From contig NZ_BCQA01000001.1 in assembly GCF_001748145.1 (NCBI RefSeq), forward strand, positions 248,001 to 312,000: DNA of 64,000 nt. Direction: 5' to 3'. This DNA is from Bosea sp. BIWAKO-01. GTDB taxonomy: Bacteria; Pseudomonadota; Alphaproteobacteria; Rhizobiales; Beijerinckiaceae. This document shows positions 48,134 through 57,184 of the stretch, piece by piece. Position 1 is the first letter of the stretch. Each line of letters begins with the position of its first letter. A model generated the notes under the pieces. The model was not told the DNA's origin, searched no databases, and worked only from the letters and a program-made list of their open reading frames with translations. The position numbers and the translations under genes are program-made.

Positions 48134-48353
48134 GCATCGGCGTTCCCGACCGCAAGCCACTTTCGGGCCGATGCAACCTTCCGTGATTGCATCGGCCTTC
48201 CCGAAAACCGCGATCCACTCTTCGGGCCGATGCGACCTTTCCGTGTGTGCATCGGCCCTCCCGAAAACCGCGATCCACTTTTCGGGCCGATGCGACCTTT
48301 CCGTGTGTGCATCGGCCTTCCCGAAAACCGCGATCCACTTTTCGGGCCGATGC
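48134..48353. repeat. Four-copy tandem array of palindromic repeats, 60-bp period
   Basis: Units at 48134-48174, 48189-48233, 48249-48293 and 48309-48353. Copies 2-4 are nearly identical; copy 1 is shorter and diverged. Each unit folds GCATCGG-(CCTT)-CCCGAAAA against TTTTCGGG-CCGATGC. The 15-bp linkers (CGACCTTTCCGTGTGT type) are also conserved, so the whole 60 bp was duplicated. It lies just after the dismutase gene. Blocks 1 of the repeats at 29.4 and 45.7 kb are the same element in the other orientation. Confidence 0.92.
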
Positions 48354-48389
48354 TGTGGCTGCAGACTTACCCGGACGCCCCGACAAAGG

Positions 48390-48415
48390 AAAAGGGCCGC
48401 TCGCGCGGCCCTTTT
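48390..48415. terminator. Bidirectional terminator, dismutase / smpB
   Basis: AAAAGGGCCGC (48390-48400) pairs with GCGGCCCTTTT (48405-48415) over 11 bp with a 4-nt loop; A and T runs serve both convergent genes. Confidence 0.88.
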
Positions 48416-48449
48416 GCCTGACGATCGCCTTGCGGAAAGACCTGTCGGC

Positions 48450-48923
48450 TCAGCCGCCGGTCTTCATGATCCGCGCCTTGTCGCGGTTCCAGTCGCGGGT
48501 CTTTTCGGTCTCGCGCTTGTCATGCAGCTTCTTGCCGCGGCCAAGCCCGAGCTCGACCTTCGCCCTGCCCTTGTCGTTGAAATAGACCTTGAGCGGGATC
48601 ACCGTGAAGCCGTCGCGCTGGATCGCGCCCATCAGTTTGTTGATCTGACGGCGATGCAGCAGCAGCTTCCGCGGCCGGCGAACATCGTGGTTGAAGCGGT
48701 TGGCTTCGAGATATTCCGGGATATGGGCGTTGAACAGAAAGAGTTCGGTCCCCATCGGTCCGGCATAGCTCTCCCCGATCGTCGCCTTGCCGCCGCGCAG
48801 GGATTTGATCTCCGTGCCCTGCAACGCGATGCCGGCCTCGAGCGTTTCGATGATCTCGTAATTGTAACGCGCCTTGCGGTTATCGGCTGCGAGGCGGTAG
48901 CGCTCGGGATCAGGCTTGCTCAT
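48450..48923 (-). CDS. smpB: SsrA-binding protein SmpB
   Basis: Partner of tmRNA in rescuing stalled ribosomes. The 157-residue protein has [38 protein letters not shown] and the basic C-terminal tail [18 protein letters not shown] that enters the mRNA channel. Its start overlaps the end of the PaiB-like gene by 4 nt, so the two are coupled. Confidence 0.97.
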   Translation of the reverse strand: MSKPDPERYRLAADNRKARYNYEIIETLEAGIALQGTEIKSLRGGKATIGESYAGPMGTELFLFNAHIPEYLEANRFNHDVRRPRKLLLHRRQINKLMGAIQRDGFTVIPLKVYFNDKGRAKVELGLGRGKKLHDKRETEKTRDWNRDKARIMKTGG

Positions 48924-49567
48924 GCCGGGTGACCAAATCCATAGGTCTTCACGAGACCCGCCATGGCCTGCGACTCCATTTCGGGGTCAGTACTCAGGCC
49001 GTTGAGAACTCCCAGCCTGTCGGCGTCCTGCCGGTTCTGGCTGAGTTTGAACTTGCCGATGATCGAGGCGATCTCGATTTCGATGCCGACAATGCCGCGG
49101 GCCTGCGCCGCAATGAAGGGCTCGGGCGCGTCGGAGACAGACCACGGCTCGGTGCGCGGCGCTTCCTGCTGCCGCGTCAAGGACTCGAGCTGATCGCGCA
49201 GCCACGCGCCATCCTCGATGGCGCGGGCCGGGCCTCGCACTTGCACGGTGACATAGTTCCAGGTCGGCACGACCTTGCCGTGTTCCTGCTTCGAGGCATA
49301 CCAGGCCGGCGTGACATAGCGTTCGACCCCGGTGAACACGACCAGCGTCTCGGCCCCGGCGGCAATGGCGCGCCATTGCGGGTTTGGGCGCGCCAGATGC
49401 GCACGCAACAGCCCCTGCTCGCCGAGTTCCGGATGCAGCACGAACGGCACGGGGTTGGCGAGAAGGCCGTCGGCGCCGGCCGTCACCAACAGGGCGAGCG
49501 GATTCGCGCGAATGACGCCGTGCAACGCGTCCCGGTCTTCAACCTTGAAATGGCTCGGTTCGTACAT
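48920..49567 (-). CDS. PaiB-like FMN-binding protein
   Basis: A 215-residue member of the FMN-binding split-barrel PaiB family, first described as a negative regulator of protease genes in Bacillus. Family marks are [43 protein letters not shown] and [19 protein letters not shown]. It lies between dapA (52-nt gap) and smpB (4-nt overlap) on one strand. Its role here is unknown; many members are annotated simply as FMN-binding. Confidence 0.88.
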   Translation of the reverse strand: MYEPSHFKVEDRDALHGVIRANPLALLVTAGADGLLANPVPFVLHPELGEQGLLRAHLARPNPQWRAIAAGAETLVVFTGVERYVTPAWYASKQEHGKVVPTWNYVTVQVRGPARAIEDGAWLRDQLESLTRQQEAPRTEPWSVSDAPEPFIAAQARGIVGIEIEIASIIGKFKLSQNRQDADRLGVLNGLSTDPEMESQAMAGLVKTYGFGHPA

Positions 49568-49619
49568 CAGCGGCTCCGGGGCGGTTCGCCGAGCACCCCG
49601 GGCGAACGCAACTCTCTAT

Positions 49620-50513
49620 CTAGGCATTCAACAGCCCGGCGTGAACCATGGCTTCGCGGATAACCTTGCCGGTCGGGGGCGTCACCGGCACCAGCGGCAG
49701 GCGAAGCTCCTCCTCGATCCGGCCGAGCAGCTTGAGCCCATGCTTGGCACCGGCAAGACCCGGCTCCTTGAACACAGCGTCGTGCAGCGGCACGAGGCGG
49801 TCCTGGACCTTCAGCGCACCAGCGAAATCGCCCTTCAGCGCGGCCACCATCAGTTCGGAGCAGAGGCGCGGCGCAACATTGGCGACAACCGAGATGCAGC
49901 CATGGCCGCCGGCCGCCATATAGGCCAGCGCCGTCATGTCCTCACCCGAGAGCTGGATGAAATCCGGCCCCATGACGTGGCGCTGCTGCGAGACACGGGC
50001 GAGATTGGCGGTCGCGTCCTTGACGCCCGCAATGTTCTTCAGCTCGTAGAGCCGCGCCATGGTCTCGACCGACATGTCGACCACCGAGCGCGGCGGGATG
50101 TTGTAGATGATGATCGGGATGCCGACCGCGTCGTTCACCGCCTTGAAGTGCTGGTACATGCCCTCCTGGGTCGGCTTGTTGTAATAGGGCGTGACGACCA
50201 GCAGCGCCGGCGCACCGGCCTTTTCGGCGTGGATCGCGAGGTCGATCGCCTCGGCGGTGTTGTTCGAGCCGGCTCCGGCAATGACCGGGACGCGACCCTT
50301 TACCGCATCGAGGCAGATCTCGATGACTCGCTTGTGCTCGTCATGGCTGAGCGTCGGGCTCTCGCCGGTGGTGCCCACGGGGACAAAGCCATGGCTGCCG
50401 CTGTCGATCTGCCAGGCGATCAGTGCGCGCAGGCCTTCCTCGTCGATCCGGCCGCCCTTGAACGGCGTCACCAAGGCTGTGAGCGAGCCGGTGATAGGCG
50501 CATGCTTGGTCAT
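49620..50513 (-). CDS. dapA: 4-hydroxy-tetrahydrodipicolinate synthase
   Basis: First committed step of lysine and meso-diaminopimelate synthesis, joining pyruvate and aspartate semialdehyde. The 297-residue TIM barrel has [32 protein letters not shown] with the catalytic Tyr, and Schiff-base Lys in [11 protein letters not shown]. It heads dapA-paiB-smpB and diverges from slt. Its product feeds the peptidoglycan that Slt and LdtP act on. Confidence 0.95.
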   Translation of the reverse strand: MTKHAPITGSLTALVTPFKGGRIDEEGLRALIAWQIDSGSHGFVPVGTTGESPTLSHDEHKRVIEICLDAVKGRVPVIAGAGSNNTAEAIDLAIHAEKAGAPALLVVTPYYNKPTQEGMYQHFKAVNDAVGIPIIIYNIPPRSVVDMSVETMARLYELKNIAGVKDATANLARVSQQRHVMGPDFIQLSGEDMTALAYMAAGGHGCISVVANVAPRLCSELMVAALKGDFAGALKVQDRLVPLHDAVFKEPGLAGAKHGLKLLGRIEEELRLPLVPVTPPTGKVIREAMVHAGLLNA

Positions 50514-50685
50514 GATCGAGCCGTCCTAAGAACAAAATCCGTGTGTAGCGGGCGACAGACATACCGCCTCCCACCGCATGCGCAAAGACGAAAACCCGTC
50601 AAAAAACGCTTGCACCTCAGTTAACGGTCCATCAAGACCCTTCGCCGACCATCGAAGTCCAAGCGCCATCCCGGGGAAATCCACC

Positions 50686-52767
50686 ATGGTACGGCTGCCT
50701 GCCTCTCGACGGCTCCTTTCATGGGCCGTGCCTGCGCTCCTTGTGACTGCGAGCGCCCAAGCGACCAACGACGCCGACCATGTCCTGCAGCGGGACCGTG
50801 TTGCGGCCATTGCCGATCCCTCGACGACGGCTGCGCTCCTGCGCTCGCCCGACGAGCCGTTGAGCGCCGGCGCGCCAGCCAATCAGGGCGCCCTCAAGAC
50901 TGCGGTCGAGGCCTACCGTCGTGGCGCTGTGGCCGAGGGCGATGCCCTCGCCTCGGCCTTCGACGACCGTGCGACGCGCGCCATGCTCGAATGGGCCGCG
51001 ATCCGCTACGGCGGCAGCACGGTGGGCTTTGCCCGCATCAACGCATTTCTGGAGGCCTATCCGAACTATCCCGCGACGTCATTGTTTCGCCGCCGCGCAG
51101 AGGCCGCGCTGATTGCAGAGAAGAAGAGCGTGACCGTGATCCGGGCCTTCTTCCATGCGCAGCGACCGGTCAGCCCGGTCGGCCGCGTGGCGCTCGCCAT
51201 GGCCCTGAAAGCGGACGGCAAGCCCGACGATGCGATGGTGCTGATCCGCGAGACCTGGCGGCGTGACAATCTTGGCCAGCCGCTGGAAGCGATCGTCCTG
51301 AACAGCTTCGGCGACCGGCTGACGGCGACCGACCATCGCTTGCGCACGGAACGCTATCTCTTTGAGGAGAACAATGCGGCGGCGCTGCGCAATGCCGCGC
51401 GCGTCTCCGCCGATTATGTCCTGCTCGCCAAGGCGCGGCTCGCCAGCGCGCAGTCCAAGGGCACGATCGCGCCCGCGCTGATAGCGGCCGTGCCGGCGTC
51501 GCTCCGAAACGATGTCTCCTTCGCCTTTCTGCAGGCGCAGCAGGCCCGGCGCGCCAACAAGGCCGGCGAAGCCGCGCAAATTCTCGCCAAGGTGCCGCGC
51601 GACCCGGCCCTGCTCGGCGATGGCGACGAATGGTGGACGGAACGTCGCCTGATCGCCCGGAAGCTTCTCGACGAAGGCGATGCCGCCAAGGCCTATGAGG
51701 TCGCAGCCGGTCATGGCGCCGAAGGCGCCGCCGAGCGCATCGACGCGGAATGGCACGCAGGCTGGATCGCGCTGCGGTTCCGGGACCAGCCCGGATTGGC
51801 TCTCGCCCATTTCGACGAGGCAGCCAAATGGGCGGAAACGCCGGTCTCGGCCTCGCGCGTCGCCTATTGGCAAGGCCGCGCTGCCGAAGCGATCGGGCTG
51901 ACCGAGCGCGCCCAGGAAGCCTATGAGCGCGCGGCAGCTCATCCGGTCGCCTATTACGGTCAGCTTGCCCGGGCCAAGCTCGGCCTGCCGGACCTGCCGA
52001 TCCGCACAACGGAATCGGCGGCGCTTGAACATCTGCCCGGCCATCAGGGTGTGCGCCTGCTCTACCAGATCGGCGCGCGCGACCTTGCCGCCACCATGCT
52101 GGTCGACCTGTCGCAGCGCCTGCATACGACGACCGCGCTGGAAGCCGTGGCCGCGATCGCCAGCCGTGAAGGCGATGTCAGGACCCTGCTGACGATCGGC
52201 AAGACCGCCCTGCAGCGGGGCTTCCCGCTCGACACGGCCGCATTCCCCACCTCCGGCGTGCCGGACTTCCCGGTGCTGGGCGACCCCATGGAACGGGCGA
52301 TCGTCCACGCCATCGCCCGGCAGGAAAGCGCCTTTGATCCCAATGCGGTCTCGCATGCCGGCGCACGCGGGCTGATGCAGATGATGCCGGCGACGGCCCG
52401 CGAGACGGCACGACGCGCCAATATGCCGTTCGACCTTCCGCGGCTCGGCAGCGACGCGCTCTATTCGGCACAGATGGGCGCCGCCCATCTCAATGACCTC
52501 ATCCGGGAATGGCGCGGTTCCTACATCCTGAGCTTCGCTGCCTATAATGCCGGTTCCGGCAATGTGAAGCGCTGGATCGACGCCTATGGCGATCCCCGCA
52601 AGCGCGATGTCGATGCCGTCGACTGGGTCGAGCGCATCTCGATCTACGAGACCCGCAACTACGTCCAGCGCGTGATGGAGAATCTGCAGGTCTATCGGCA
52701 GAGGCTGAACCAGCGTACCGCCTATCTGATCGATTACGACCTGAAGCGGACCTGGACGAGGGATTAG
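50686..52767 (+). CDS. slt: Soluble lytic murein transglycosylase
   Basis: Periplasmic enzyme that cleaves glycan strands to 1,6-anhydro products. The ATG at 50686 gives 693 residues with a signal peptide (ASRRLLSWAVPALLVTASAQA). A long superhelical U-domain (about 40-510) precedes the SLT catalytic domain: AIARQESAFDPNAVSHAGAR with catalytic Glu, GLMQMMPATARETA, and AAYNAGSGNVKRWI. The frame from 50578 adds 36 residues before the signal and is unlikely. Confidence 0.93.
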   Translation: MVRLPASRRLLSWAVPALLVTASAQATNDADHVLQRDRVAAIADPSTTAALLRSPDEPLSAGAPANQGALKTAVEAYRRGAVAEGDALASAFDDRATRAMLEWAAIRYGGSTVGFARINAFLEAYPNYPATSLFRRRAEAALIAEKKSVTVIRAFFHAQRPVSPVGRVALAMALKADGKPDDAMVLIRETWRRDNLGQPLEAIVLNSFGDRLTATDHRLRTERYLFEENNAAALRNAARVSADYVLLAKARLASAQSKGTIAPALIAAVPASLRNDVSFAFLQAQQARRANKAGEAAQILAKVPRDPALLGDGDEWWTERRLIARKLLDEGDAAKAYEVAAGHGAEGAAERIDAEWHAGWIALRFRDQPGLALAHFDEAAKWAETPVSASRVAYWQGRAAEAIGLTERAQEAYERAAAHPVAYYGQLARAKLGLPDLPIRTTESAALEHLPGHQGVRLLYQIGARDLAATMLVDLSQRLHTTTALEAVAAIASREGDVRTLLTIGKTALQRGFPLDTAAFPTSGVPDFPVLGDPMERAIVHAIARQESAFDPNAVSHAGARGLMQMMPATARETARRANMPFDLPRLGSDALYSAQMGAAHLNDLIREWRGSYILSFAAYNAGSGNVKRWIDAYGDPRKRDVDAVDWVERISIYETRNYVQRVMENLQVYRQRLNQRTAYLIDYDLKRTWTRD

Positions 52768-52771
52768 CTGA

Positions 52772-52799
52772 GATTTCCGCCCCTTCGGGGTCGGAGATC
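52772..52799 (+). terminator. Hairpin after slt
   Basis: GATTTCCGCCCC pairs with GGGGTCGGAGATC around a 3-nt loop with one bulge and one wobble pair. It starts 5 nt past the stop but lacks a T run. Confidence 0.55.
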
Positions 52800-52901
52800 C
52801 CCTGGCCTGCTCCGTTCCGGCGGATTTTCTTGACTGGGGCCAGTGCCCATTTCGCCTGAAGATGCTTTAGTCCAGCCTCTTGCAGCGCCGCCGGAGGGCG
52901 A

Positions 52902-53795
52902 ATGGATTCTGATAGCGGTTTCCGCTCCTTCTTTATCAGTGCCCGCGACGGCCTGAAGCTCCACGCCCGCGATTACGGCCCCCTCGCCTCGCACGCCCTG
53001 CCGGTGATCTGCCTGCCGGGGCTGGCGCGAACGGCTGCCGACTTCCACGAACTGGCGACGGCGCTCGCCCAGGATGAAGCCAAGCCACGGCGTGTCCTGG
53101 CGCTCGATTACCGCGGGCGCGGGCGCTCCGACTACGACAGGAACTGGGCCAATTACGATATTCGCGTCGAGCTCGACGACCTGATGCAGCTGCTCACGGC
53201 GGCCGGTATCGAGGCCGCCGTGTTCGTCGGAACCTCGCGCGGCGGCCTGCTGACGATGGCGCTGGCTGCGGCGCGCCCGGCCATGATCAAGGGCGTCGTC
53301 CTGAACGATGTCGGCCCGGTGATCGATGCGCGCGGATTGCTGCGGATCCGCGGCTATGTCGGCAAGCTGCCAAGCCCGCGCAGCTTTGTCGAAGGCGCCG
53401 AAATCCTCAAACGCCTGTCTGATCAGCAATTCCCCGCTTTCGGCGAAAGGGAATGGGAGACAATGGCGCGACGGACCTGGACCGAGCGCGATGGACATCT
53501 CGTCACCGATTACGACCCCAATCTGATGAAGATCCTGGAGGAGCTCGACCTCGAGGCCCCGCTGCCCCTGCTCTGGACCTATTTCGCCGGGCTGAACGCC
53601 GTGCCGATTCTGGCGATCCGTGGCGCCAATTCCGATCTTCTCTCGGAGGAGACGCTGCGCGAGATGGGAGAGCGCCATCCCGATTGCGAGATCTTCGTCG
53701 CACCGGGACAGGGCCATGCGCCCCTGCTTGGATCGAAGGACATGGTGCGGCGCATCGGCAAGCTGATCGGCAAGGCGGAAAAGCGCGCCGCCTGA
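52902..53795 (+). CDS. Alpha/beta hydrolase
   Basis: A 297-residue alpha/beta-hydrolase-fold protein without signal peptide. The oxyanion/first-strand region is VICLPGLARTAADFHELA, the nucleophile elbow GTSRGGLL holds Ser, the acid is probably Asp in IRGANSDLLSEET and the His is in PGQGHAPLL. The core resembles ester or C-C hydrolases; substrate unknown. It is monocistronic between slt and the convergent HhH protein gene. Confidence 0.87.
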   Translation: MDSDSGFRSFFISARDGLKLHARDYGPLASHALPVICLPGLARTAADFHELATALAQDEAKPRRVLALDYRGRGRSDYDRNWANYDIRVELDDLMQLLTAAGIEAAVFVGTSRGGLLTMALAAARPAMIKGVVLNDVGPVIDARGLLRIRGYVGKLPSPRSFVEGAEILKRLSDQQFPAFGEREWETMARRTWTERDGHLVTDYDPNLMKILEELDLEAPLPLLWTYFAGLNAVPILAIRGANSDLLSEETLREMGERHPDCEIFVAPGQGHAPLLGSKDMVRRIGKLIGKAEKRAA

Positions 53796-53867
53796 GCCGT
53801 AGGACCAGCCCCTCCTCTGCCATCGCCCGGCGGGAGCGACACGCCGGGGCCGACTGGAATCGAGGAC

Positions 53868-54650
53868 TTACGGCCGCTTGCCGTCGGCTCCGTCTTCGGG
53901 GATGCCGGCGACATTGCCCTGCCCCTGCGTACCATCGTCACGCGAGGTCGCGACCTCCCCGGCCCGGGCCCGTGCCGAAAACTCGGTCTCGATGCCGGCT
54001 GCGAGCGAATGCGCCTGGGCGACCCAGTCCTCACGCTCGATCCGGCCGGGAAAGGCGAGATAATGGCCGACCCACTCGATGTTCTGGGGTGTCCAGGCGG
54101 CGATCTGCTCGAAATGCCAGATCCCGAGGCCATGGAGCCTGCCTTCGTTCTGCTGACCGATGCCCTTGATCAATTTGAGATCGTCAGCCTTTCCGCTGCG
54201 CGGCGCGACAAGGCCGGATGGCCGCCTGCCGGGGATCAGATCCTCACCCTCGACCTTGCCCGGCAGCGAGGCCGACTGCGCGGGTGCCGGCTTCGCGACA
54301 GCGACAGCCGGCGCAGGCGGCGCCTCCGGGATCGAGCCGACATTGGCGCCGGCAATGGCAACGACGGAATCGCGATGGGCGAAGATCGAGCGGGCAAAGC
54401 AGGCGAGACAACAGCCCGCCAGATAGGCTGCGACATAAAGGAGCGCGGTCTCCAGCCAGAGCGCCGCGACACCATTCACCACCTGCAACCAGGTGAGCGC
54501 GGCGACTACAGCCCAGACGCCCACCAGCAGGGTGATCGGACTGGTCCAGAAACGGACCTTCCCGCCTGTGCAGGTGATCCAGCCCATGGCGAGGCCGATG
54601 CCGAAGGCCGCGAGCAGGAACCAGGCGAACTGGGTGGCCAGGTAGAGCAT
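53868..54650 (-). CDS. Membrane-anchored helix-hairpin-helix protein
   Basis: A 260-residue protein with three membrane segments (about 5-25, 37-58, 65-88), a Pro/Ala-rich linker, and an HhH-like domain at 156-218 (DDLKLIKGIGQQNEGRLHGL, then FPGRIEREDWVAQAHSLA). I recall this domain as an added tail on alphaproteobacterial NuoE and ribosomal L21 and as annotated 5'-nuclease-like, but it lacks nuclease residues I can name. The C-terminal 40 residues look disordered. It begins 11 nt after the OmpA-family stop, so the two are co-transcribed. Confidence 0.75.
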   Translation of the reverse strand: MLYLATQFAWFLLAAFGIGLAMGWITCTGGKVRFWTSPITLLVGVWAVVAALTWLQVVNGVAALWLETALLYVAAYLAGCCLACFARSIFAHRDSVVAIAGANVGSIPEAPPAPAVAVAKPAPAQSASLPGKVEGEDLIPGRRPSGLVAPRSGKADDLKLIKGIGQQNEGRLHGLGIWHFEQIAAWTPQNIEWVGHYLAFPGRIEREDWVAQAHSLAAGIETEFSARARAGEVATSRDDGTQGQGNVAGIPEDGADGKRP

Positions 54651-54661
54651 GCCAGCAATCC

Positions 54662-57007
54662 CTACTTCTCGACCGTGAACTGGACGCGACGGTTCATCGC
54701 CTTCGCCTCCGGCTCGTCATGGGGAACGAGCGGTCGTTGCGCGCCAAAGCCCTTCGGTTCGAGCCGGGCAGCACTGATGCCGCGCATGACCAACTCATCA
54801 AGCACGCGCCGAGCGCGCCGGTTCGAAAGATCGACATTGTCGAACCCGCGCCGCTCGCCATCGAGATTGGCATGCCCCTCGACCGTGACGCGCACATCCG
54901 GGCATTGCTTGAGGATCGCGGATGCTTCCGCCACGGCCCGTTCCGTGGTCGCATCGAGCACGACCATGGCTGTGCCCTGGCCGAACAGCACGGACTGGCG
55001 CTTGGTCAGGGCATCGAGGTCGTTCTGGCACGTGTTGGGCGGTTCCGTCACGCAGCCGGTCTGGCGCAAGCCGATCTCCGCCTGGCCTGAAAAGCCCGCA
55101 GGCAGCCCGCTCGCGGCGCTGGTCTCGACCTCGCCCTTGATCAGCTCGCGGCAGGTCAACCCCTGGAGCTCGACCCTGTTATCGACCAGGCGCGCGGTGC
55201 CGAGATCCAGCCTGAGCAGATCCGTCACCGCGACGCGCGCCGCGCCTCCAAAACCGACGGGCGCGCCTGGCAGGATGCGGGTCTCGTCCAGAATCTTGCC
55301 CTGCAAGGGCGAGCCATCCAGCAATGCCAGAAGCGCCGAGCGCGTCTGTTCATCAGGCAAATAGCCGGACAGGCCAACGCCAGAGCGATCCGCCGAAATC
55401 GTAAGTCCATAGGGGCGCAGGCCAAGGCCGGCCAGCTCCGGCGCGCCGGTGAGGCCTCCCGGCAGGGGCTGCTGCCGGAGCGCCGCCTCGATCGCGCGCC
55501 AGGCCTCTTCATCGGCAATGGCACCGGACAGAGATGCCTGCGTTCCCTCGATGGAAACCACGCCGCCGCTCATCTTAGCCAGCAGATCCAGCAGGAAGCC
55601 GGTCGCCGTTCCAAAATCGGGAGCATCGCGCAGCTTCGCTTCGCCCGTCATGCGATCGGTGACCCGGCCGGCCGTCGCCCCCCGGCCAGCAGATTGCAGC
55701 ACTCCCTGCCTCGCCGCCTCGTCGGGAACGAGGCCGCTCAGCACGACGCCCTGCTCGGTCTTCTCCGCCCGCCATTGCAGAGGAACCGTGCGCTCGGGCA
55801 GAGCGAGGACCGGGATGGGCGCCTTCACCTCACCGGCACTGGCGTGCGAGCTGCCGGGTGTTGGCAATTCACCGCGCTGAGACGCAGGGGGCGTTGAAGG
55901 CTCCGAAGGCGCTGGAGGCTCTGCCGGGACGAAGAGTGGAGGAATGTCCGGCAGGGGAGGCATGGGCGGAGGCGCCGGCGGGCAGATGATATTGGCCTGC
56001 GCAACCGAATCCGGCCCGTCGGTCTGTGCGATCAGCAGTTGCAAGGCCTGGCAGGATTCAAAATCCTCGGGCCCGTCTCCAGACAGCCTGTAGCTCCCGG
56101 CATCGAGCTCGGCCTTGCCGCTGCGGAGCCGGGCAAGATCGCCAATGGCGCGCGTGACCTTGGCCAGGAAAGCGCCCGGCTCGCCCAGGGCCGGCTTGCT
56201 TTGATCGTCGATGCGGGCGGGCTCGGGAAAGCTCTTTCGCAAGGCCGCTGAAATCTGTTGCCTGGCGTCATCCGACGGGTAGAAACCGGTGACGCCCACC
56301 CCACCATCCGCGCTCTTCTCCACAGCCCAGCGATAGGGCGTGATCGTCGGCGGCTCGAGGCTGCACTCGACTGGCGTGAATGCCCCCTGCCCGAGGGATC
56401 CGGTGGTCTCGCGCAACGCAAGGAAGCGCTCCGGCGTCGTCGCCTTGCCCTCGATGCAGAAACGCGTGTCGTCCAGCGCCACCTTGCCGCTCGAGAGTCC
56501 GGACAGCTCGCCGAGGATCTTCTGCGTCACGGCGGCAAAACCGGCGGGCGCGCCGAATGCGAGCATCTGGCGATCGTCGACGCGCAGTCCCGGCACGGCC
56601 GCACTCGCCGCAGCAATATTGGCAGTCGCCGTCGCCTCGTCGGGAACGAAGCCGCTCAGCGTCACCGCATCGCGCTCGCGCGTCGCCGACCAGCTATAGG
56701 GCTTCTGCGCGACGACCTGGGACAGGCCCCCGAGCGCCCGGCGAATGCCGAATTCACCGCGCAACTGCACCATGGCCTTGGCCGCGCCATCGGCCGAAAG
56801 GGCCTCCCCCCCGATCAGCACGTCGCGCCCGGCAACCAGCGCCATGACAGGTCTTGCGCCAGGCGCCTCGCCCGCAACCTGAGTCGCCACCGCTATGGCG
56901 CGGCGGCTGACATCGTCCTGGACCGCATCGTCGAGATAGAAATTACCGGCGCTCCAGAGCAGCGCCAGCGGCACGAGCCCCCATAACCAGTTTGCCGGCT
57001 GCGCCAT
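54662..57007 (-). CDS. Large OmpA-family protein with four internal repeats
   Basis: A 781-residue protein: membrane anchor (7-26), BON-like segment (about 51-98), four repeats of about 110 residues (starting near 103, 224, 409 and 532), a Pro-rich linker (343-400) and a C-terminal OmpA peptidoglycan-binding domain (about 670-779; VDLSNRRARRVLDELVMRG, the NX2LSX2RAX2VX3L motif). Each repeat begins with an aromatic strand and holds LSGFVPDE, VTGFYPSDD, LSGLVPDE or LSGYLPDE. Cys residues recur (184, 215, 319, 342, 619, 652, 660, 702). It probably ties the inner membrane to the wall. Co-transcribed with the HhH protein. Confidence 0.82.
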   Translation of the reverse strand: MAQPANWLWGLVPLALLWSAGNFYLDDAVQDDVSRRAIAVATQVAGEAPGARPVMALVAGRDVLIGGEALSADGAAKAMVQLRGEFGIRRALGGLSQVVAQKPYSWSATRERDAVTLSGFVPDEATATANIAAASAAVPGLRVDDRQMLAFGAPAGFAAVTQKILGELSGLSSGKVALDDTRFCIEGKATTPERFLALRETTGSLGQGAFTPVECSLEPPTITPYRWAVEKSADGGVGVTGFYPSDDARQQISAALRKSFPEPARIDDQSKPALGEPGAFLAKVTRAIGDLARLRSGKAELDAGSYRLSGDGPEDFESCQALQLLIAQTDGPDSVAQANIICPPAPPPMPPLPDIPPLFVPAEPPAPSEPSTPPASQRGELPTPGSSHASAGEVKAPIPVLALPERTVPLQWRAEKTEQGVVLSGLVPDEAARQGVLQSAGRGATAGRVTDRMTGEAKLRDAPDFGTATGFLLDLLAKMSGGVVSIEGTQASLSGAIADEEAWRAIEAALRQQPLPGGLTGAPELAGLGLRPYGLTISADRSGVGLSGYLPDEQTRSALLALLDGSPLQGKILDETRILPGAPVGFGGAARVAVTDLLRLDLGTARLVDNRVELQGLTCRELIKGEVETSAASGLPAGFSGQAEIGLRQTGCVTEPPNTCQNDLDALTKRQSVLFGQGTAMVVLDATTERAVAEASAILKQCPDVRVTVEGHANLDGERRGFDNVDLSNRRARRVLDELVMRGISAARLEPKGFGAQRPLVPHDEPEAKAMNRRVQFTVEK

Positions 57008-57134
57008 TCCCGCTCCCCGCGTCGGCGCAGACTTGTCAGGCCCTTACCGATCACCGTCCCCACGCTGACAAGTCAGGACGGTTCGGATCACCATGTCAAG
57101 GGAGTGAGCCGGCCTAACCCACGATATCCAAACG

Positions 57135-57162
57135 AAAAAAGCCCCGGGTTTCCCCGGGGCTT
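57135..57162 (-). terminator. Terminator of the porin gene
   Basis: AAGCCCCGGG (57139-57148) pairs with CCCGGGGCTT (57153-57162); on the minus strand it ends in six T. It lies 22 nt past the porin stop. Confidence 0.92.
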
Positions 57163-57184
57163 CCGACTAGGATCGGAGAACCGA

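Noticed and set aside
48102..48386. A 94-codon minus-strand frame with repeated ARKVDRGFREGRCTHGK-type units, and a CRISPR-like look of the region
   Set aside because: The frame arises because the 60-bp repeat period is a multiple of three. The spacers are themselves repeats and each unit is a stem-loop, so it is neither a gene nor a CRISPR array.
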